64,000 nt of DNA from Eulemur rufifrons (GCF_041146395.1 NC_090995.1:11262501-11326500); one strand, 5' to 3'. Shown: positions 1 to 12,240, counted from the first letter of the stretch. Numbers and translations: made by a program. Notes: generated by a model not told the origin, from the sequence alone.

Positions 1-1534
1 TTTGCTTGTTCAGACCTTTTTGTATTCTAGAATTGTGTTCAAGGGACTGTAAACACACATTTCATTAAAGAGGCAGGCTAACTTTATAAGAAACTCTATT
101 ATCTTCAGCAGTGCTTTGCCATAATTCTGAGAACTCAAGGGTAGAATGGAACCCAATTAAAATTTATATGGTAAAGTCAAGATGATATATAAAGGCTACA
201 TTTTTGAAAATGGAGATAAAATTTTTTTAAATTAAACATTCCATTGCCTATTGTGAATACAAGAGTTTTTGATCCACTAATTGTTAAAATGATCACACTC
301 TCAACAAAGGATTTCTGTCTATATCCATAGCCTACAGTGTGTAATCAATGTACACCCCAGGCCAGGCTTTGTCTGCCTTCTGAGCATGCAGAATTTAATA
401 AGGCAGTGAGAAACTGGCAGGACGAGATCCAGTTCAACGTAATGGTCTGTGTTTTAGGGAGAAACTGGAGGCTTCAGGAAAAGCAGGGGAGAGTGAGTCT
501 TCCACAGGCAATATATAGGCAAACAAAAAGAAGGAAACCATCAGCCCTGAGTAATTACTTCTCAACACTTGGGTTTAGAAGTATATAAAGAAAACAGAGC
601 TGGAGTTACAAAATGGTAATAGTTATTTGACATTTATTTCTAAAATCACCTCTAAAATTTCCAGAGGTGAAACTGGCTAACCATTAGAAAGAAGAGAGAG
701 TAATGCACTGAGTTAGGGAAAAATATCTTTCTTTTGTTAAATAGGGAAATATTAAATGTATATAAATAAGCACATTTTATGATGTAACTTGAAAATTAAA
801 TTTAACTGAGGTCTAGTATATATGTTTCATTACATCAGCAAGGTTGGCTATTTAGACATGATGTTCTAACATACAGTTCTGCATTATGAAACTTGGAGAA
901 AAGTTCTAGAACTTTTTTGCTCTGTTCCCTTATATAAATAGCTCATATGTGTAATGCATTAATGAACCATCTTGCTACTTCACTCATTTTCTCTTAAAAA
1001 CAGGATTTCCTTAAGATTTATTTCCTACTTTCATAATCTTACCATATCCCAGTGTCACTTACTTAATACTTTTTAAATATTCACTTTTGTCTTTGAATTT
1101 ATCTATTTAAAAAGGAAATATTAGATCCATATTATTACATTTAATGGCAAACCAGCAAATTGTTCCATAAACAGAAGGTTAAGTGCAAAAGTCAATATCA
1201 ACATGATAAATGAAAACACAATAATGTTATTGAATATGAGCTACAAAAGGGTTGCCTGCCTGTGCGGCAACATTCCAAGCTTGGGTCATGTCTGGATTTG
1301 TTAAAAAGGCACATTAGCAAGTCAAACAAACAAACTAGCACCAAACTGGGACTTTCTCCATGACCTCATCAAAAGTACTGCAAGAGAATTAAAAAGAGAA
1401 TAAGTAGCTTATTGTAGGATTCTATTTTCTAAAATTTAGGGGGAGAAATGATCTCTCTTACCACTGATATTACTCTTAGAAAAGTTTCACCTTCAGCCAA
1501 ATGTAATAATCAGAGATGTTTAAAAAGGCATTTA
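1..1534. other. A+T-rich non-coding stretch
   Basis: I see no gene, RNA gene or recognisable repeat here. The longest frame (337-588, plus) has no homology I recognise, no good Kozak context and no splice signals that would tie it to a gene, so I treat it as chance. Confidence 0.6.
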
Positions 1535-1935
1535 GAAATATGGAAATATGGGGCCTGGAGCGGTGCTCATGCTTGTAATCCTAGGACTTCCGGGAGGCTG
1601 AGGCAGGAGGATCACTTGAGCCCAGAAATTTGAGAACAGCTTGGGCAATATTGAGACCCAGTCTCTACAACAACAACAAAAAAGTTAGCTGGGTCTGGTG
1701 GTGCGTGTGTTTGGTCCCAGCTAGATCGCTGCAGCTCAGGAGTTTGCAGTTGCAGTGAGCTATGACGACACCACTATACTCCAGCCCCAGCAACAGGGCC
1801 AGACCCTATCTCAGAAAAAAAAAAAAAAAAAGAAAAGAAAAAAGGAAGAAGAAAGATGAAAAGAAGAAGGAGGAAGAAGGAAGAAGGAAGTAAGGAAGGA
1901 AGGAAGGAAGGAAGAAGAAGAAATACGGAAATGTG
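1535..1935 (+). mobile_element. AluJ-like SINE with purine-rich tail
   Basis: Both Alu arms are visible from about 1551 (gggcctggagcggtgctcat) to 1815, with the left-arm/right-arm A-rich linker at about 1667-1684. The tail (1815-1920) has grown into an A, GAA and GGAA-rich simple repeat. Imperfect target duplications flank it: gaaatatggaaatatg at 1535-1550 and gaaatacggaaatgtg at 1920-1935 (two differences in 16). Its divergence and lack of the lemur linker block suggest an old, J-type element. The minus-strand frames with runs of F and L in this stretch are just the tail read backwards. Confidence 0.9.
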
Positions 1936-2684
1936 ATTGAAATTTGGACTCTTGCCTTCCCCAACCCTCTTTTCCACTCCTCCTGAGAAGAAATCAATGT
2001 CCTCAAGATTTGGAAAGATTCAGTATGAATATCTCATGTCACTGCTTAGATATAAAAATTATACTTTTAAAAACATTTAAAAATGGAAACTGGTAATATG
2101 AAAATCATTTTTAGAATGGAACAATTTGAGTAGAATTTTGAATATTTTCCAAACATTAAGTTGAAATTGTTGCAATTACTGCAATACACATATTTATTAT
2201 GCTTCATCTGTGACTTGTGAAGTTATTTGGGCTTAGTTTTCCATTTATTTTCTCTAGAATCAAAGTTGTTTCTACTCATAATTAATACACCTAATCTACT
2301 AAACATCATAGCTTAGCCTAGCCTATCTTAAACACGCTCAAAACACTTACATTAGCCTGAAGTTGGGCAAAATCATTTAACACAAAGCCTATTTTATAAT
2401 GAAGTGTTGAATATCTCACATAATTTATTGAATGCAGTAGACTGCAGAGTGCAGTAGCAGTTGTTTATCCCAGTGATTGCATGGCTGACTGGGAGCTGTG
2501 GTTCACTGCCACTGCCCAGCGTCGTGAGAGAGTATCCCATCTCATATTGCTAGCCCAGGAAAAGATCAAAATCCAAAATTCCAAGTGCAGTTTCTACTGA
2601 ATGTCCATTGCTTTTGCACCCTTGTAAAGTCAAATAATCGTTACGTTGAGAAGACTGTCTGTAGACACATAAGGCTATTAAATC

Positions 2685-2805
2685 TTGAAATGTGGCTAGT
2701 GTAACAGAGGAAATGAATTTTAAAATTTTATTTAACTTTAATTAATGTAAATTTAAATGGCCAGTTGTGACCTGTAGCTACCGAACTGGCCAGTGAAGCT
2801 CTATA
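2685..2805. mobile_element. hAT-like MITE fragment
   Basis: The stretch 'gaaatgtggctagtg' followed by an A/T-rich core and a 'ctagctacc/accgaactggccag' end matches the general form of the short non-autonomous hAT elements that end in 'gtggctagtggctacc'. Only part of the element is preserved. The family name is not certain. Confidence 0.5.
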
Positions 2806-2814
2806 AAACTATGA

Positions 2815-3420
2815 CAATAGGGTTATAACACATCTATTTGCTTTCTCTCTTGTCCCTTTGTAGTCTATTCCCACTAGTGATACTTTTTAAATGCAGATCT
2901 AATCATGTCGTTCCTGCTTCAAGGCTTCCTGTCACACTTAAAACAAAATCTCAGATCCCTACTCAAGCTTACAGCTCCCTACATTTTTTCTCTCCACCTC
3001 AACTACTCTCTCTCCCCTTCAGTCCTGACACACTCAACTCCAGCCATAGTGACTCTTAAGCCCTTGTATTTGCTTAGAACACTCTTGTCTCAAGGATCCA
3101 TATGGGTAAGCCCCTCACTTCATAAAGCTCTTTGATCAGTTGTTACTGCACAGAGAGGCTTTTCTTAAACCTGAATCTAAAATAGCAGCACTACCCACTC
3201 CCTCACTCTCATACCATTATCCAATTACATAATACTTCATGGCATTATAGCACCTGATAATATATTATAGAATTAACCTTTATTGAATGTCTTTCACAAC
3301 AATATGTAAACTCATGAGGGCAGATTTTGTCTTCTTTTGTTCACCGATGTACCCAAAAATGTCTAGGACAGTTCCTGACACATGGTAAATTCTCCATAAA
3401 TATTTACTGAATGACAATAA
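2815..3420 (+). mobile_element. L2 LINE 3' portion
   Basis: The sequence runs through the typical late L2 ORF2/3' UTR, including the 'aatcatgtcgttcctgcttc' region, and ends in the familiar L2 tail: 'gagggcagattttgtct' then 'ttcctgacacatggtaaat' and 'atttactgaatgacaata'. The short plus frames at 2838-3135 lie inside it and are decayed LINE sequence, not a gene. L2 is a long-dead mammalian family, so this is old. Confidence 0.85.
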
Positions 3421-4615
3421 ACTCAAATGTCATTTATCCTCTTTCAGTTTCACAGACATATAAAAAATATCTTTTCAATGCTCATTATTTACAATGCGCT
3501 GCAACAGGCAACATGGAGAATTCAAACTGAAAGTAGCTTAGACTTTGTAAATCAGATTACCACTGGAATAATCCTTAATCCTAAAATTTTGAGCCTATGT
3601 CTTAGAAATAGCTGGAACTGTTTCTCTTGAGGCAGAAAGTAGGAGATATGATGTCTATCTTCTAATATTAAAACATTTGCCATCTGTAAGCAGTAGTCTT
3701 TTTATGAGATTCCTAACAGAATGCAGAACTGAGATCAGTGAGTTAAAATTAGGTAGTTTTCAGTTCAGTATATAGATCTTCTAATAATACACAAAAACTC
3801 TTGAGATAATGTCCTGAAGTGGTTAAGCAGAGAGAAATCACCATCTGGAGGGGATGTCATAGAGATTTTCCCATATTAGGTGAGTGCGGTGGCCTTAGAG
3901 GACCTCTAATATGTGTTCCAAGTATAACACCTATACTGTCTATCAAATACTATAACGAATGCATGTTAATGTATCAGTCATTTTCTGACAAGTTGCTTCC
4001 TGCTTGTTACAAGTAATAACTTTCAAGGTTAACAGACAGCAAGGAATGAAAATGAGAATCAAAACACAGTTAACACACATATGTTCTACTGAATAATTAA
4101 GAAGAATTAAACGTATCTGGGCTTATACAAATATACCCATACAAATATCAGGTTTAACCGTACGAAACTAACAATATTTGACCATTTTTATGGTTCAACT
4201 TAAAATGACTTGTCAGATTTTATTAGTATAGCCATTATGTAATTTCTTTATCTGCACTGTTATAGAGTCAGACATTCTTAAAAGTATTGGATTAATAAAA
4301 AACAAAATCAATTCAATAGCATAGCATTTGCCGCCTTCGAAAATTTCACTTAGAGCAACAAAACTTAAGTCCACTAAGGACTTACGTTCAATCAGTAGAC
4401 TATGAGTCACTCTTAAAACCTACAACTTACAGGTCAATTAATTCTTAGGATCTTGAAAAATCAGCTAACAACAAATGGTGTACTATAATATATAATACTA
4501 GTAGACATGTCATTCAGTAGCAGATTCAAACTTGTTAGTGAATAATCAGAATCTGGATGACAATCCCTTACTTCAATTAGTCATTACATCCTAGGTAATC
4601 AGTGCAATTATATTC
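3421..4615. other. Non-coding stretch, no feature recognised
   Basis: A+T-rich DNA with short chance frames on both strands (for example 3427-3630 and 4213-4410). I see no repeat family or splice structure that I can defend. Confidence 0.5.
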
Positions 4616-4663
4616 CTACTAAGTTTTTTTCTTTTCTTTTCTTTCTGTTTTTTTTTTTTTTTT

Positions 4664-4763
4664 AAGGCTGGTCAAGTGGAGCAGTGGGAATGGAGAAGGA
4701 ACAAAGGAATCTGTAACTGGTTGTGATCAATTAGTTGTAAACACCACTGCCCTCAGACCAACC
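4664..4763 (-). pseudogene. RNY3 (pseudogene): Y3 RNA retropseudogene
   Basis: Read on the minus strand, 100 nt starting at 4763 closely match the small cytoplasmic Ro-associated Y3 RNA. The 5' stem begins GGTTGGTCTGAG where Y3 has GGCTGGTCCGAG, the loop carries TTGATCACAACCAGTTACAG, and the 3' stem ends CACTTGACCAGCC. An A-tail follows (T-run 4648-4663, degraded out to about 4631), and near-identical target duplications flank the unit: ctactaagttttttt at 4616-4630 and ctagtaagttttttt at 4764-4778 (one mismatch in 15). The tail plus duplications show insertion by L1 machinery, not a native Pol III gene. Y3 normally binds Ro60 and has roles in RNA quality control and DNA replication; this copy is probably silent because Y genes depend on upstream promoters that are not copied. 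Confidence 0.92.
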
Positions 4764-5483
4764 CTAGTAAGTTTTTTTCCTTAATTCAAAAACCAAGCAC
4801 AAGTTTCAGGTCTGTGGTTTTAGAAGGGCATTTCAGCTTTCTTAAACCTAAACCTCCATCTTAGCAGTCTAATGTTAGAGGTATTTCCAAAATCAACAGT
4901 ACCTACTGGAATTGGTAGCATGCCTTTAGTACTGAGATTTTTGGATAAGCAAGTTTTATATTCTCCATTACAGGGCTGTTTTATTTTAATTCATGGCCAG
5001 CACAGCACAACCTGCATTTCAGGAAATGTATTCTGATATTTTTTTGTTTCAGAGTAAAAACCCATTTTAGAATCACTTGATAATTCCAATTGGTTTTTGG
5101 CTTGAGCTGACTATTTATTTAATTGACCATGGCAAGAGTATTCTGTTAGAAGTAAATGAAATTCTTTTAAGTCAAACCAAGAAATAATAACTTTACTGAG
5201 AAATAATGAAACTTCTTGTGGCAAAAAAAGTGATCCTTTTGAAAAATAGTGTCTCATCAGTTTGGAAAATCAGCCATATAATAGTGTAGACAAAAACTCT
5301 TGTGTGAAAATAACGATTCCACACAATTGATTACAGTGTTATAAACAAAAGCAATTCCTTTAAACTAATGAATCAAACTAAGAGCAATTTAGAGTGGGGT
5401 TACTTTGTTCTCTTTATAAATGGGGGTAATTTGGGAATTTGTTTTCCTATTCAGTTTAGTGGTAAAGATTTTGTCTTAAGCAT

Positions 5484-5752
5484 TGTTTTGTTGTTGTTTT
5501 TGAGATGAGTTCGCACTGTCGCCCAAACTCTTGGGCCCAAGCAATCCTCCCACCTCAGCCTCCCAAGTAGCTAGGACTACAGCGGCATGCCATCACATCT
5601 GGCTGATTTTTTATCATTATTATTATTATTTTGTAAAGATGGGAGTTTCACTATGTCACCCATATTGGTCTTGAATTCCCAGCCTCAAGTGATCCTTCCA
5701 CCTCAGTCTTCCGAGTAGCTGGAATTACAGGCATGAGCCACTGTGCCCAGCT
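5484..5752 (-). mobile_element. Old Alu (J-type) antisense
   Basis: Antisense Alu with a degraded T-run at 5484-5500, 'cctcccacctcagcctccca' at about 5546 and the 5' end of the element at 'gagccactgtgcccagc' (about 5736-5751). A TTA-type simple repeat has grown in the inter-arm linker at about 5614-5631. The right arm is shortened. Confidence 0.88.
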
Positions 5753-6269
5753 TATCTTGAACACTTGTTCTACAAATCTGTTTTGTATATTAAAATACAA
5801 CAGAAGCTCCTCTAAATAACTGAAAAGTTGCTAACAAATTCTCCCATTGTTTTTTAATAGGAAAAGTAAATGGCCATAGTGCCTATTTTTCCTGGCCATG
5901 TATCTCTTAGCACCTTCCCCTTAAAAACACCTGAATTGACAATTATGAGTTAGAAAAATATTCAGCTTCCTAACATTCTACCCCCGCTCCTGCTGCCCTT
6001 CCTCGTCGTTGGCAGAATCTGTCTTCCAGCACCGAAGAAACACCAGATATTTAACAGCCTCACTGATGTTAGCATATAAGCAACAACCTATCCTAGCTAA
6101 TGGTCCTGAGACAGAATCTAGTGAGAGAGAAACAAGGAAAGATTTTCCTTGCTAATAAAAAGATACATGAGAGGAAATGTCTTTACTCTTTTTCTAGCTA
6201 TGTAGAAAAGAGTTAACTGAGCAGGCTGCTCACAAGGTTGGCCTGTGGCTGACATCGGGAACTAAGATT
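5753..6269. other. Non-coding stretch
   Basis: No gene or recognised repeat seen. Confidence 0.5.
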
Positions 6270-6725
6270 TCAGGAGGGTTCCCACCACTCCCAGAACTCT
6301 TAAGAGTGGCTCACTGTGTATAATTTGCTTGTGCAAACAATGTGGTTTATGCTCAACACCTGTTTTCCTTATGGGAGTCTGGAATTTTGGTTAAGTGCTA
6401 GGTGGAGGGTGCCCACATGATCAGCCCTCAATAACAGTCTTCAGCCATGAACCTGTGAAGAGCTTCCCTGATAGACAACATATTACATATGTTATCACAA
6501 CTCATTGCTGAGGGAATTAAGTGTATTCCATGGGAGCCCATTAGGAGAGGATTCTTGCAAGTTTGTACCTGGTTTCCCTCAGACATAGCCCCATTGCCTT
6601 TTCCCTTTGCTGATTTTCCTTTGTATCCTTTTGTTGTAATAAGTCTGTTGTGCTGAGTTCTCCTAGCAAATCATGGAATCTGGGAGGGCAGGGGGTTCTT
6701 AGGGAACCTTAACACTAGCCAGTGG
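6270..6725 (+). mobile_element. Probable old endogenous-retrovirus solitary LTR
   Basis: The segment ends with a pattern I associate with ERV LTR 3' parts: 'gctgattttcctttgtatcc', 'gttgtaataagtctgttgtg', then 'ttctcctagcaaatcatgga' and a G-rich end near 6690. No internal retroviral coding sequence is next to it. Subfamily (ERVL/MER21-like or similar) is a guess and the left boundary is approximate. Confidence 0.45.
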
Positions 6726-7159
6726 AGTGTCTACAGGCAATACTTGAAACTGTGGGAGCCATATTTATTGCAACTACTAGAGGATAAAGCTTAAGAATTC
6801 AGAATAATATTCAGAACAACAGTAGGGGAAAAAAAGCAGGAAAGAAAGAGCAACCTAGGTACCTTATGAAATGCATGACTGAACGAATTATTGAGCAAGA
6901 CTATGAACCTCCTACTTCTAGACTTATGCTCACCATTTTGAATTCAGATATTTTATCATTTGCACTGAATTCTTATACTTTCTAAAAAATTGATTCTATT
7001 AAAGTAAAATTAAAGTCATCTGAAAGCATTACTTTTTTAGGGTTTTTTTAGTTTAATTTATTAAGAAAATATAAAAGAAACATGCTCAGAAGATATTTCC
7101 TTTAATAACATCTCTTTAAATAGTATTTAAATAATATCTAAAGTTGTAGAGTACCTATA

Positions 7160-7784
7160 TTTCAATAGGTTATTCAGAGCATTGTCCATTTTATCTAAGT
7201 TGTCAAATTTATTGACATAAAGTCACTGATAATATTCCCTTACTATTCTTTTACTAAGTCTAGAATCTGTGGTGATATCACCTCTCTCATTCCTGATATT
7301 GGTAAAATTTGTGTCTTCTCTCTTTCTGATCAGTCTGGTTAGAGGTTTATCAATTTAACTTCTCAAAGAGCCAGGTGTAGATTTCATTGACTTTTCACTA
7401 TGTTTTTGTTTTCTATTTTATTGATTTCTCCTTTGATCTTTATTCTTTCCATTCAACCATTTACTTTTCTACTATTTATTACTTTGCTTCTTTTTCTAGG
7501 TAAAAGCTAAGGTCATTACTTTGAGACATTTTTTCTTCTAGTGTAGGTATTTAATGCTATAAATTTTCCATTAAGTCTTGCTTTAGGAGCTTGCATCCCA
7601 CATATTTTGAAATATTGCATTTTCCTTTGTATCCCACATAGTATACTTTCTCATTTCCTCTTTGTTCTCCTGTTTGAGCCATAGGCTATTTATAAGTGTT
7701 TTAGTTTCCAAATAGTTGGGGATGTCCCAAAGATGTTTTGTATACCTTGAATATTTTTAAATGTACTAAAAGTTATTTTATAAC
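7160..7784 (-). mobile_element. Old L1 (L1M class), ORF2 part, segment 1
   Basis: Antisense L1 ORF2 DNA, recognisable from phrases conserved in L1 such as 'ttctctctttctgatcagtc', 'agaggtttatcaattta' and the 'cattaagtcttgctttagg' region. No frame is long, so it is dead. The element continues at 8210-8506 and 8875-9432 across two later LTR insertions, and at 9791 across an Alu. Confidence 0.85.
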
Positions 7785-8209
7785 TGCCATGGTTTAAATG
7801 TCCCCTCCAAAACTGATGAAATTTTGTTGTCATTATGATAGTGTTGGGAGGTGTAGCCTTTAAGAAGTGATTACTTCATAAGGGCTCTGCCTTCATAAAG
7901 AGATTAATGCCATTTACCACTTAAGTGGGTTAGTTATCATGAGAATAGGCTCCTGATAAAAAAGAAGAGTTCAGCCCAATTTTCTCTCTGACTCCCTCTC
8001 TATCCCTTGTCCACTTGCCCTTTGCTATGTTATGATGCAGTAAGAAGGCCTTCATCAGATTCCGCCCCTCGATCTTGGACTTCCCATTCTCCAAAACCAT
8101 AAGCCAAATAAATGGTATTCTTCATAAATTACCTAGTCTGAATAAAAAACAAAAATAAATAACCCAGTCTGTGGTATTTTGTTATAGCAATAGAAAACAA
8201 AGTAAGACA
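7785..8209 (+). mobile_element. MaLR-type LTR (MST/THE1 group)
   Basis: A complete-looking solitary LTR runs from 'tgccatggtttaaatgt' to 'aacaaagtaagaca'. It contains the group hallmarks: 'gtgttgggaggtgtagcctt', 'ggttagttatcatgagaata', 'agtaagaaggcctt', 'gatcttggacttcccat', 'aataaatggtatt' and 'cccagtctgtggtattttg'. MaLRs are extinct ERVL-related elements without an envelope gene. It interrupts the old L1, so it is younger than that L1. A short extra A-rich piece sits between two partial copies of the 'acc(t/c)agtctg' motif (8131 and 8162). Confidence 0.9.
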
Positions 8210-8506
8210 ATGGCACAGAGTGTGAACTATCTTGGTAAACATTCTGTATGCACTAGAAAAGAATGTGTATTCTGATGTTGTTGGGTGAAGTATCCTGTAA
8301 ATGCCAGTTAGGTCAAGTTAGCTGATGTGTTGTCACAGTCTTCCATATCTTACTGACTTTTTGTGTACTTGCTCTGTCAACTATTGAGAAAGGCATATTG
8401 AAATCTCCATCTACAATTGTGGATTGGTCAATTTTTCCTTGCAGTTCTTCTGGTTTTGCTTCATGCATCTAGAAGCTCTGTTATTAGGTGAATAAATGTT
8501 TAGAAT
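8210..8506 (-). mobile_element. Old L1, segment 2
   Basis: Continues the L1 ORF2 antisense sequence after the LTR, with the common L1 phrases 'gtgtattctgatgttgttgg' and 'atattgaaatctccatctac'. No open frame of note. Confidence 0.85.
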
Positions 8507-8874
8507 TGTCTCTGTCCTTTTGGGCTACTGTAATGAAATATCATAAACTGGTTAAAACAGCTTATAAACAACAGAAATTTATTTCTCACAGTTCTGGAGG
8601 TGGGGAAGTCCAAGGTCATGGTGCCAGCAGATTCAGTGTCCAGGGATGGTCTGCTTTCTCACAGACAGCACCTTCTAGCTGTGTTCTCACATGGTGGAAG
8701 GGACTAGCTAGCTCTCTGGGGTCTCTTTTTTAAGAGCACTAATCCCAATCATCAGGGTTCTGTTCTTATAACCTAATCACTTCTCAAAGGCTCCACCTCC
8801 TAATACCATCACTTTGAAGATTAGCATTTCAATATATGAATTTTGGGGGACACAAACATTCAGACCATATGTAC
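8507..8874 (-). mobile_element. MaLR-type LTR, antisense
   Basis: Antisense LTR recognisable by 'tataaacaacagaaattta', 'tctcacagttctggaggtgg', 'ctgtgttctcacatggtgga', 'cacctcctaataccatcac' and 'cacaaacattcagacc'. It is the second MaLR LTR inside the old L1, in opposite orientation to the first. The plus frame at 8488-8733 is a chance frame across this LTR. Confidence 0.85.
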
Positions 8875-9432
8875 CAAGACAGCATATAGTTGGGTCTCAG
8901 TTTTTTTTAAATCAATCTGATCAACTCTTCCGTTGACTTTGGGTGCTCAAACCATTTACATTAAATATAATTATTGATATAGTTAGGTTTAAGTTGATAT
9001 CTTGCTATTTGTTTTTTGCTTCCCATTTTCCTTTTTTTCTGCCTTTTTTTCTTTTCAGTCCACAGAGAAGGTGTAATTTTCCTACCTTTTTTTGATTAAC
9101 AATATTTTTTAAGATTTCATTTTATCTCCTTTGTTGGTTTATTAGCTGTAACTGATTGCTTTGTTGTTTTAGTCATTGATATAGCATTTATAGTATATAT
9201 CTTTAACTTATCAGTTTATCTTCAAATGATACACCACTTTATATAAGGACCTACAACTGTATAATTCCATTTCTCCCCTCCCAACCATTGTGCTATTGCC
9301 ATGCATTTTACTTTTAAATGCTTTTCACTATCACACTACATTGTTATTTTCGTTTAAAGTCAATTATTTTTAAAAATTCTCTTTAAAGTTCATTGCATAT
9401 AAGAAAATATAAGTTCATTAAAAAGTACCAAT
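8875..9432 (-). mobile_element. Old L1, segment 3
   Basis: Resumes L1 ORF2 (endonuclease-side) antisense sequence, for example 'ttgggtgctcaaaccattta' and 'gatacaccactttatata'. Strongly decayed. Confidence 0.75.
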
Positions 9433-9802
9433 CTTTACTCAGATTTTTTTTTTTTTTTTTTTTTTTTTTGGAGACAGAGTGTCGCTTTGTTGCCCTGGCT
9501 AGAGTGAGTGCCGTGGCGTCAGCCTAGCTCACAGCAACCTCAAACTCCTGGACTTAAGCGATCCTACTGCCTCAGCCTCCCGAGTAGCTGGGACTACAGG
9601 CATGCGCCACTATGCCCGGCTAATTTTTTCTATATATATATTTTAGTTGGCCAGATAATTTCTTTCTATTTTTAGTAGAGACGGGGTCTCGCTCTTGCTC
9701 AGGCTGGTCTTGAACTCCTGACCTTGAGCGATCCACCCGCCTCGGCCTCCCAGAGTGCTAGGATTACAGGCGTGAGCCACCGCGCCCGGCCTTTACTCAG
9801 AT
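9433..9802 (-). mobile_element. Lemur-type Alu with perfect target duplications
   Basis: A full-length antisense Alu (9445-9790) with a long T-run, the linker block containing 'tatattttagttggcca' and the 5' end 'gagccaccgcgcccggcc'. Perfect 12-bp target duplications, ctttactcagat at 9433-9444 and 9791-9802, flank it. The intact duplications and many retained CpGs say it is one of the youngest insertions in the window. It landed in the old L1. Confidence 0.97.
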
Positions 9803-10382
9803 ATTTTTAAAACCATTCCCTTATAACTTCAACATTGTTATTATTAGTATAAATCAGATTACCCAAATTTAAACTCTATTTTTCAGTTAGCTTATCTTGT
9901 AAGAAAAGTCATGAAATGTTACAATTGTTATTAAAAGTGAAGAGAAAAATCATTAAATAATGTAGGTCTATCCTCCAACTAGTTGGAAAAAGACCTGGCT
10001 GAGAAGACGCAAGGGACAGTTATCTGAAAAGAGTGGTTCCTTGCCTCCCTGGGGCAGATGAGGATACATGTTTTTCCCCCTTCCTTAACTTCACATAGAA
10101 AATTCTGAACTGTGCTAACCTAGAAACAAAGACCTGGGCTCACTGGCCCCCACATCTGTGTAAATTTTGCATTAAGAAAAATATTAGAGTTAAAAGTGTG
10201 AACTTGAATGCTATCAAACTAGAAATAATCTGTGATACTTCTGTAAGGAATTGATGACATCTATGAACCCCTGTCTAGTCCTTCCTCTTTTGACTCTTCA
10301 TTGATTCTCTTTGACCTCTCCCCTGCTCTGTATAATTTCCTCTTTCCCTGGGAAGTCAATGTTACAAACTGGTAAAGTATCA
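9803..10382. other. Non-coding, partly decayed L1-like
   Basis: The first about 150 bases probably continue the old L1; the rest shows no feature I can name. Confidence 0.4.
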
Positions 10383-10612
10383 ATGCTTTACAGTCATACA
10401 GAATGAGTTTAAGTACCAGTTTATCAATTTAATAGTTGTGTGATCTTGGATAAATTGTTTCACCTTCCTATAACTCACTTTCTAGATAGGTAATAGGGGA
10501 ACAATAATGGTACTTAGCTATAGAGTTGTTAGATGTATCAAATAATATAGGTAATATTCCTTACCCATAGTAAGTGGTCAAGATGTTCACCATTATGATT
10601 CATTATTGAAGT
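10383..10612 (+). mobile_element. MIR SINE
   Basis: Degraded MIR core and 3' part: 'gtgtgatcttggataaattg', 'ttcaccttcctataactcac', then 'gagttgttagatgtatc' and 'ttacccatagtaagtggt'. Confidence 0.75.
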
Positions 10613-10749
10613 TTAAGAGTCTTACAAAGTAGGTCTATTAATTTACTTTTCTCAGCTTTTATCAATTACTTTTAAAGACATTTAAATAGTAAGAAAAGTA
10701 TCATATACGTTTATCAATGTAGCTATCATTTCCAGTGTTCTTCATTTTA

Positions 10750-12240
10750 TTACATAGATCTATTTGGTATCATTACCTTTGTGCCTGAACATTTGTGCCT
10801 TTAACATTTCTAGTAGAGCACATCTGCTGACTGTAAATTCTTTCAGCTACTATATCTCAGAAAAGGCTTTATTGCACCTTTGTTTTTGAAAAACATTTTC
10901 TTTGGGTAGAAATTCTAGGTTGACAGTTTCTTTCAGTACTTTAAAGATGTTGCCGTACTGTCTTACTTGCATTGTTTCTGACAAGAAATGTATTGTCATC
11001 CTTATCTTTGTTCCTCTGCATGTGTCTTTTTTCTTCGGCTGCCTTTAAGATTTTCTCCTTTATCACAGGATTTGAGCTGTTTGAATATGATGTGCCTTGG
11101 TGTAATTTTATGTTTCTTGTGCTTTGGGTTCATGAAGATTCTGAATCTGTAGGTTTATAGTTTTCACCATATCTAGAAAAGTTTCAGCCATTACTTCTTC
11201 GTATATTTTTTCTATCATGCCCTGTCTCTCCTCAGTGATTCAAATTTCTCATATATTAGGCCATTTAAAGTTATCCCACAGCTCACTGATACTCTGTCCA
11301 TTTATGAGTCCTTAGTGGTTTGGTATGTTCCTACTTAACTTTTGAACATACAGAATATAGTTATGAAAACTATTTCAATGTACTCATCTATTACTTCTAA
11401 CCTTTGTGTAGTTCTGAGTCAGTTTTGATTATTCATTTATATTCTCATTATAGGTCATAATTTCCTGCTTCTTTGCATGCCTGAAAATTACTGACTGGAT
11501 GCCATATACTGTAAATTTTATTTTTGTTGAGTGCCAAATGTTTGTAAATATTCTCCAGTTTTGATCAGATACGAACTTAAATTATTTGAAAACTTTGAAG
11601 TTTGATCCTTTCAGGTCTTATTTTTAAGATTTACTGGGCTGGTCCAGGGCAATACTTAACTTAGGGCTGATTATTCTTCACTATTGGGCAAGATTCTTCT
11701 GTGCACTCTCCCCAGTGCCTTGAGAATCTTGAGCTTTTGCAGTCTTGCTTGTAAGAACAGGCATTATTCCTAGTGCTGTGTGAGCACAAGTACTGTTTCC
11801 TCTAATCCTTTTGTGGAGTTCCTTCCCAGGCCTCTGGTAGTTTCCACAAACACGTGTAATGTTGAGTCCTCAGCTGAATACTTGAAGGGGACCCTCTGTA
11901 GATCTCCAGGGTTTTTTCTCTGCAGTTCTCACCTCCCCAGTACTCTGTCCTGTTAACTCTAGCTGCCTTGATCTCAGACTTTCAGCTCCATTTCCTGAAC
12001 TCAGGGAGTCCACCGTTTTCCATCTGGTTTCTCCTGCAATGTGTCACAGCCTGGAAACTCTCAATTTAGAAAGCTGGGGCAGTCATAAGCTTCATCCTGC
12101 CTCTACCTCTAAGGGATTGCTGTCTTTTATTAGCTGATGTCCAGTGTCTTGAAAATTGTTGTTTCACATATTTTGTCCATATTTTAGTTTTTGCAGGCAG
12201 GAGGGTAAATCTCATCCCTGTTAGTCCACGTTGTCTAGAA
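10750..12240 (-). mobile_element. Old L1, 5' half (ORF1/5' region side)
   Basis: Antisense old L1/HAL1-like sequence, recognisable by 'gggtagaaattctaggttga', 'ttaagattttctcctttatc', 'ggtttgagctgtttga'-like text near 11070 and 'gattcaaatttctcatatat'. Together with 7160-9432 it marks one large ancient insertion or two adjacent ones. The plus frame at 10972-11160 is read from the wrong strand of it. Confidence 0.7.

Noticed and set aside
1774..2006. Phe/Leu/Ser-rich minus-strand peptides that look like membrane proteins
   Set aside because: They are the purine-rich Alu tail (1815-1920) read on the other strand.
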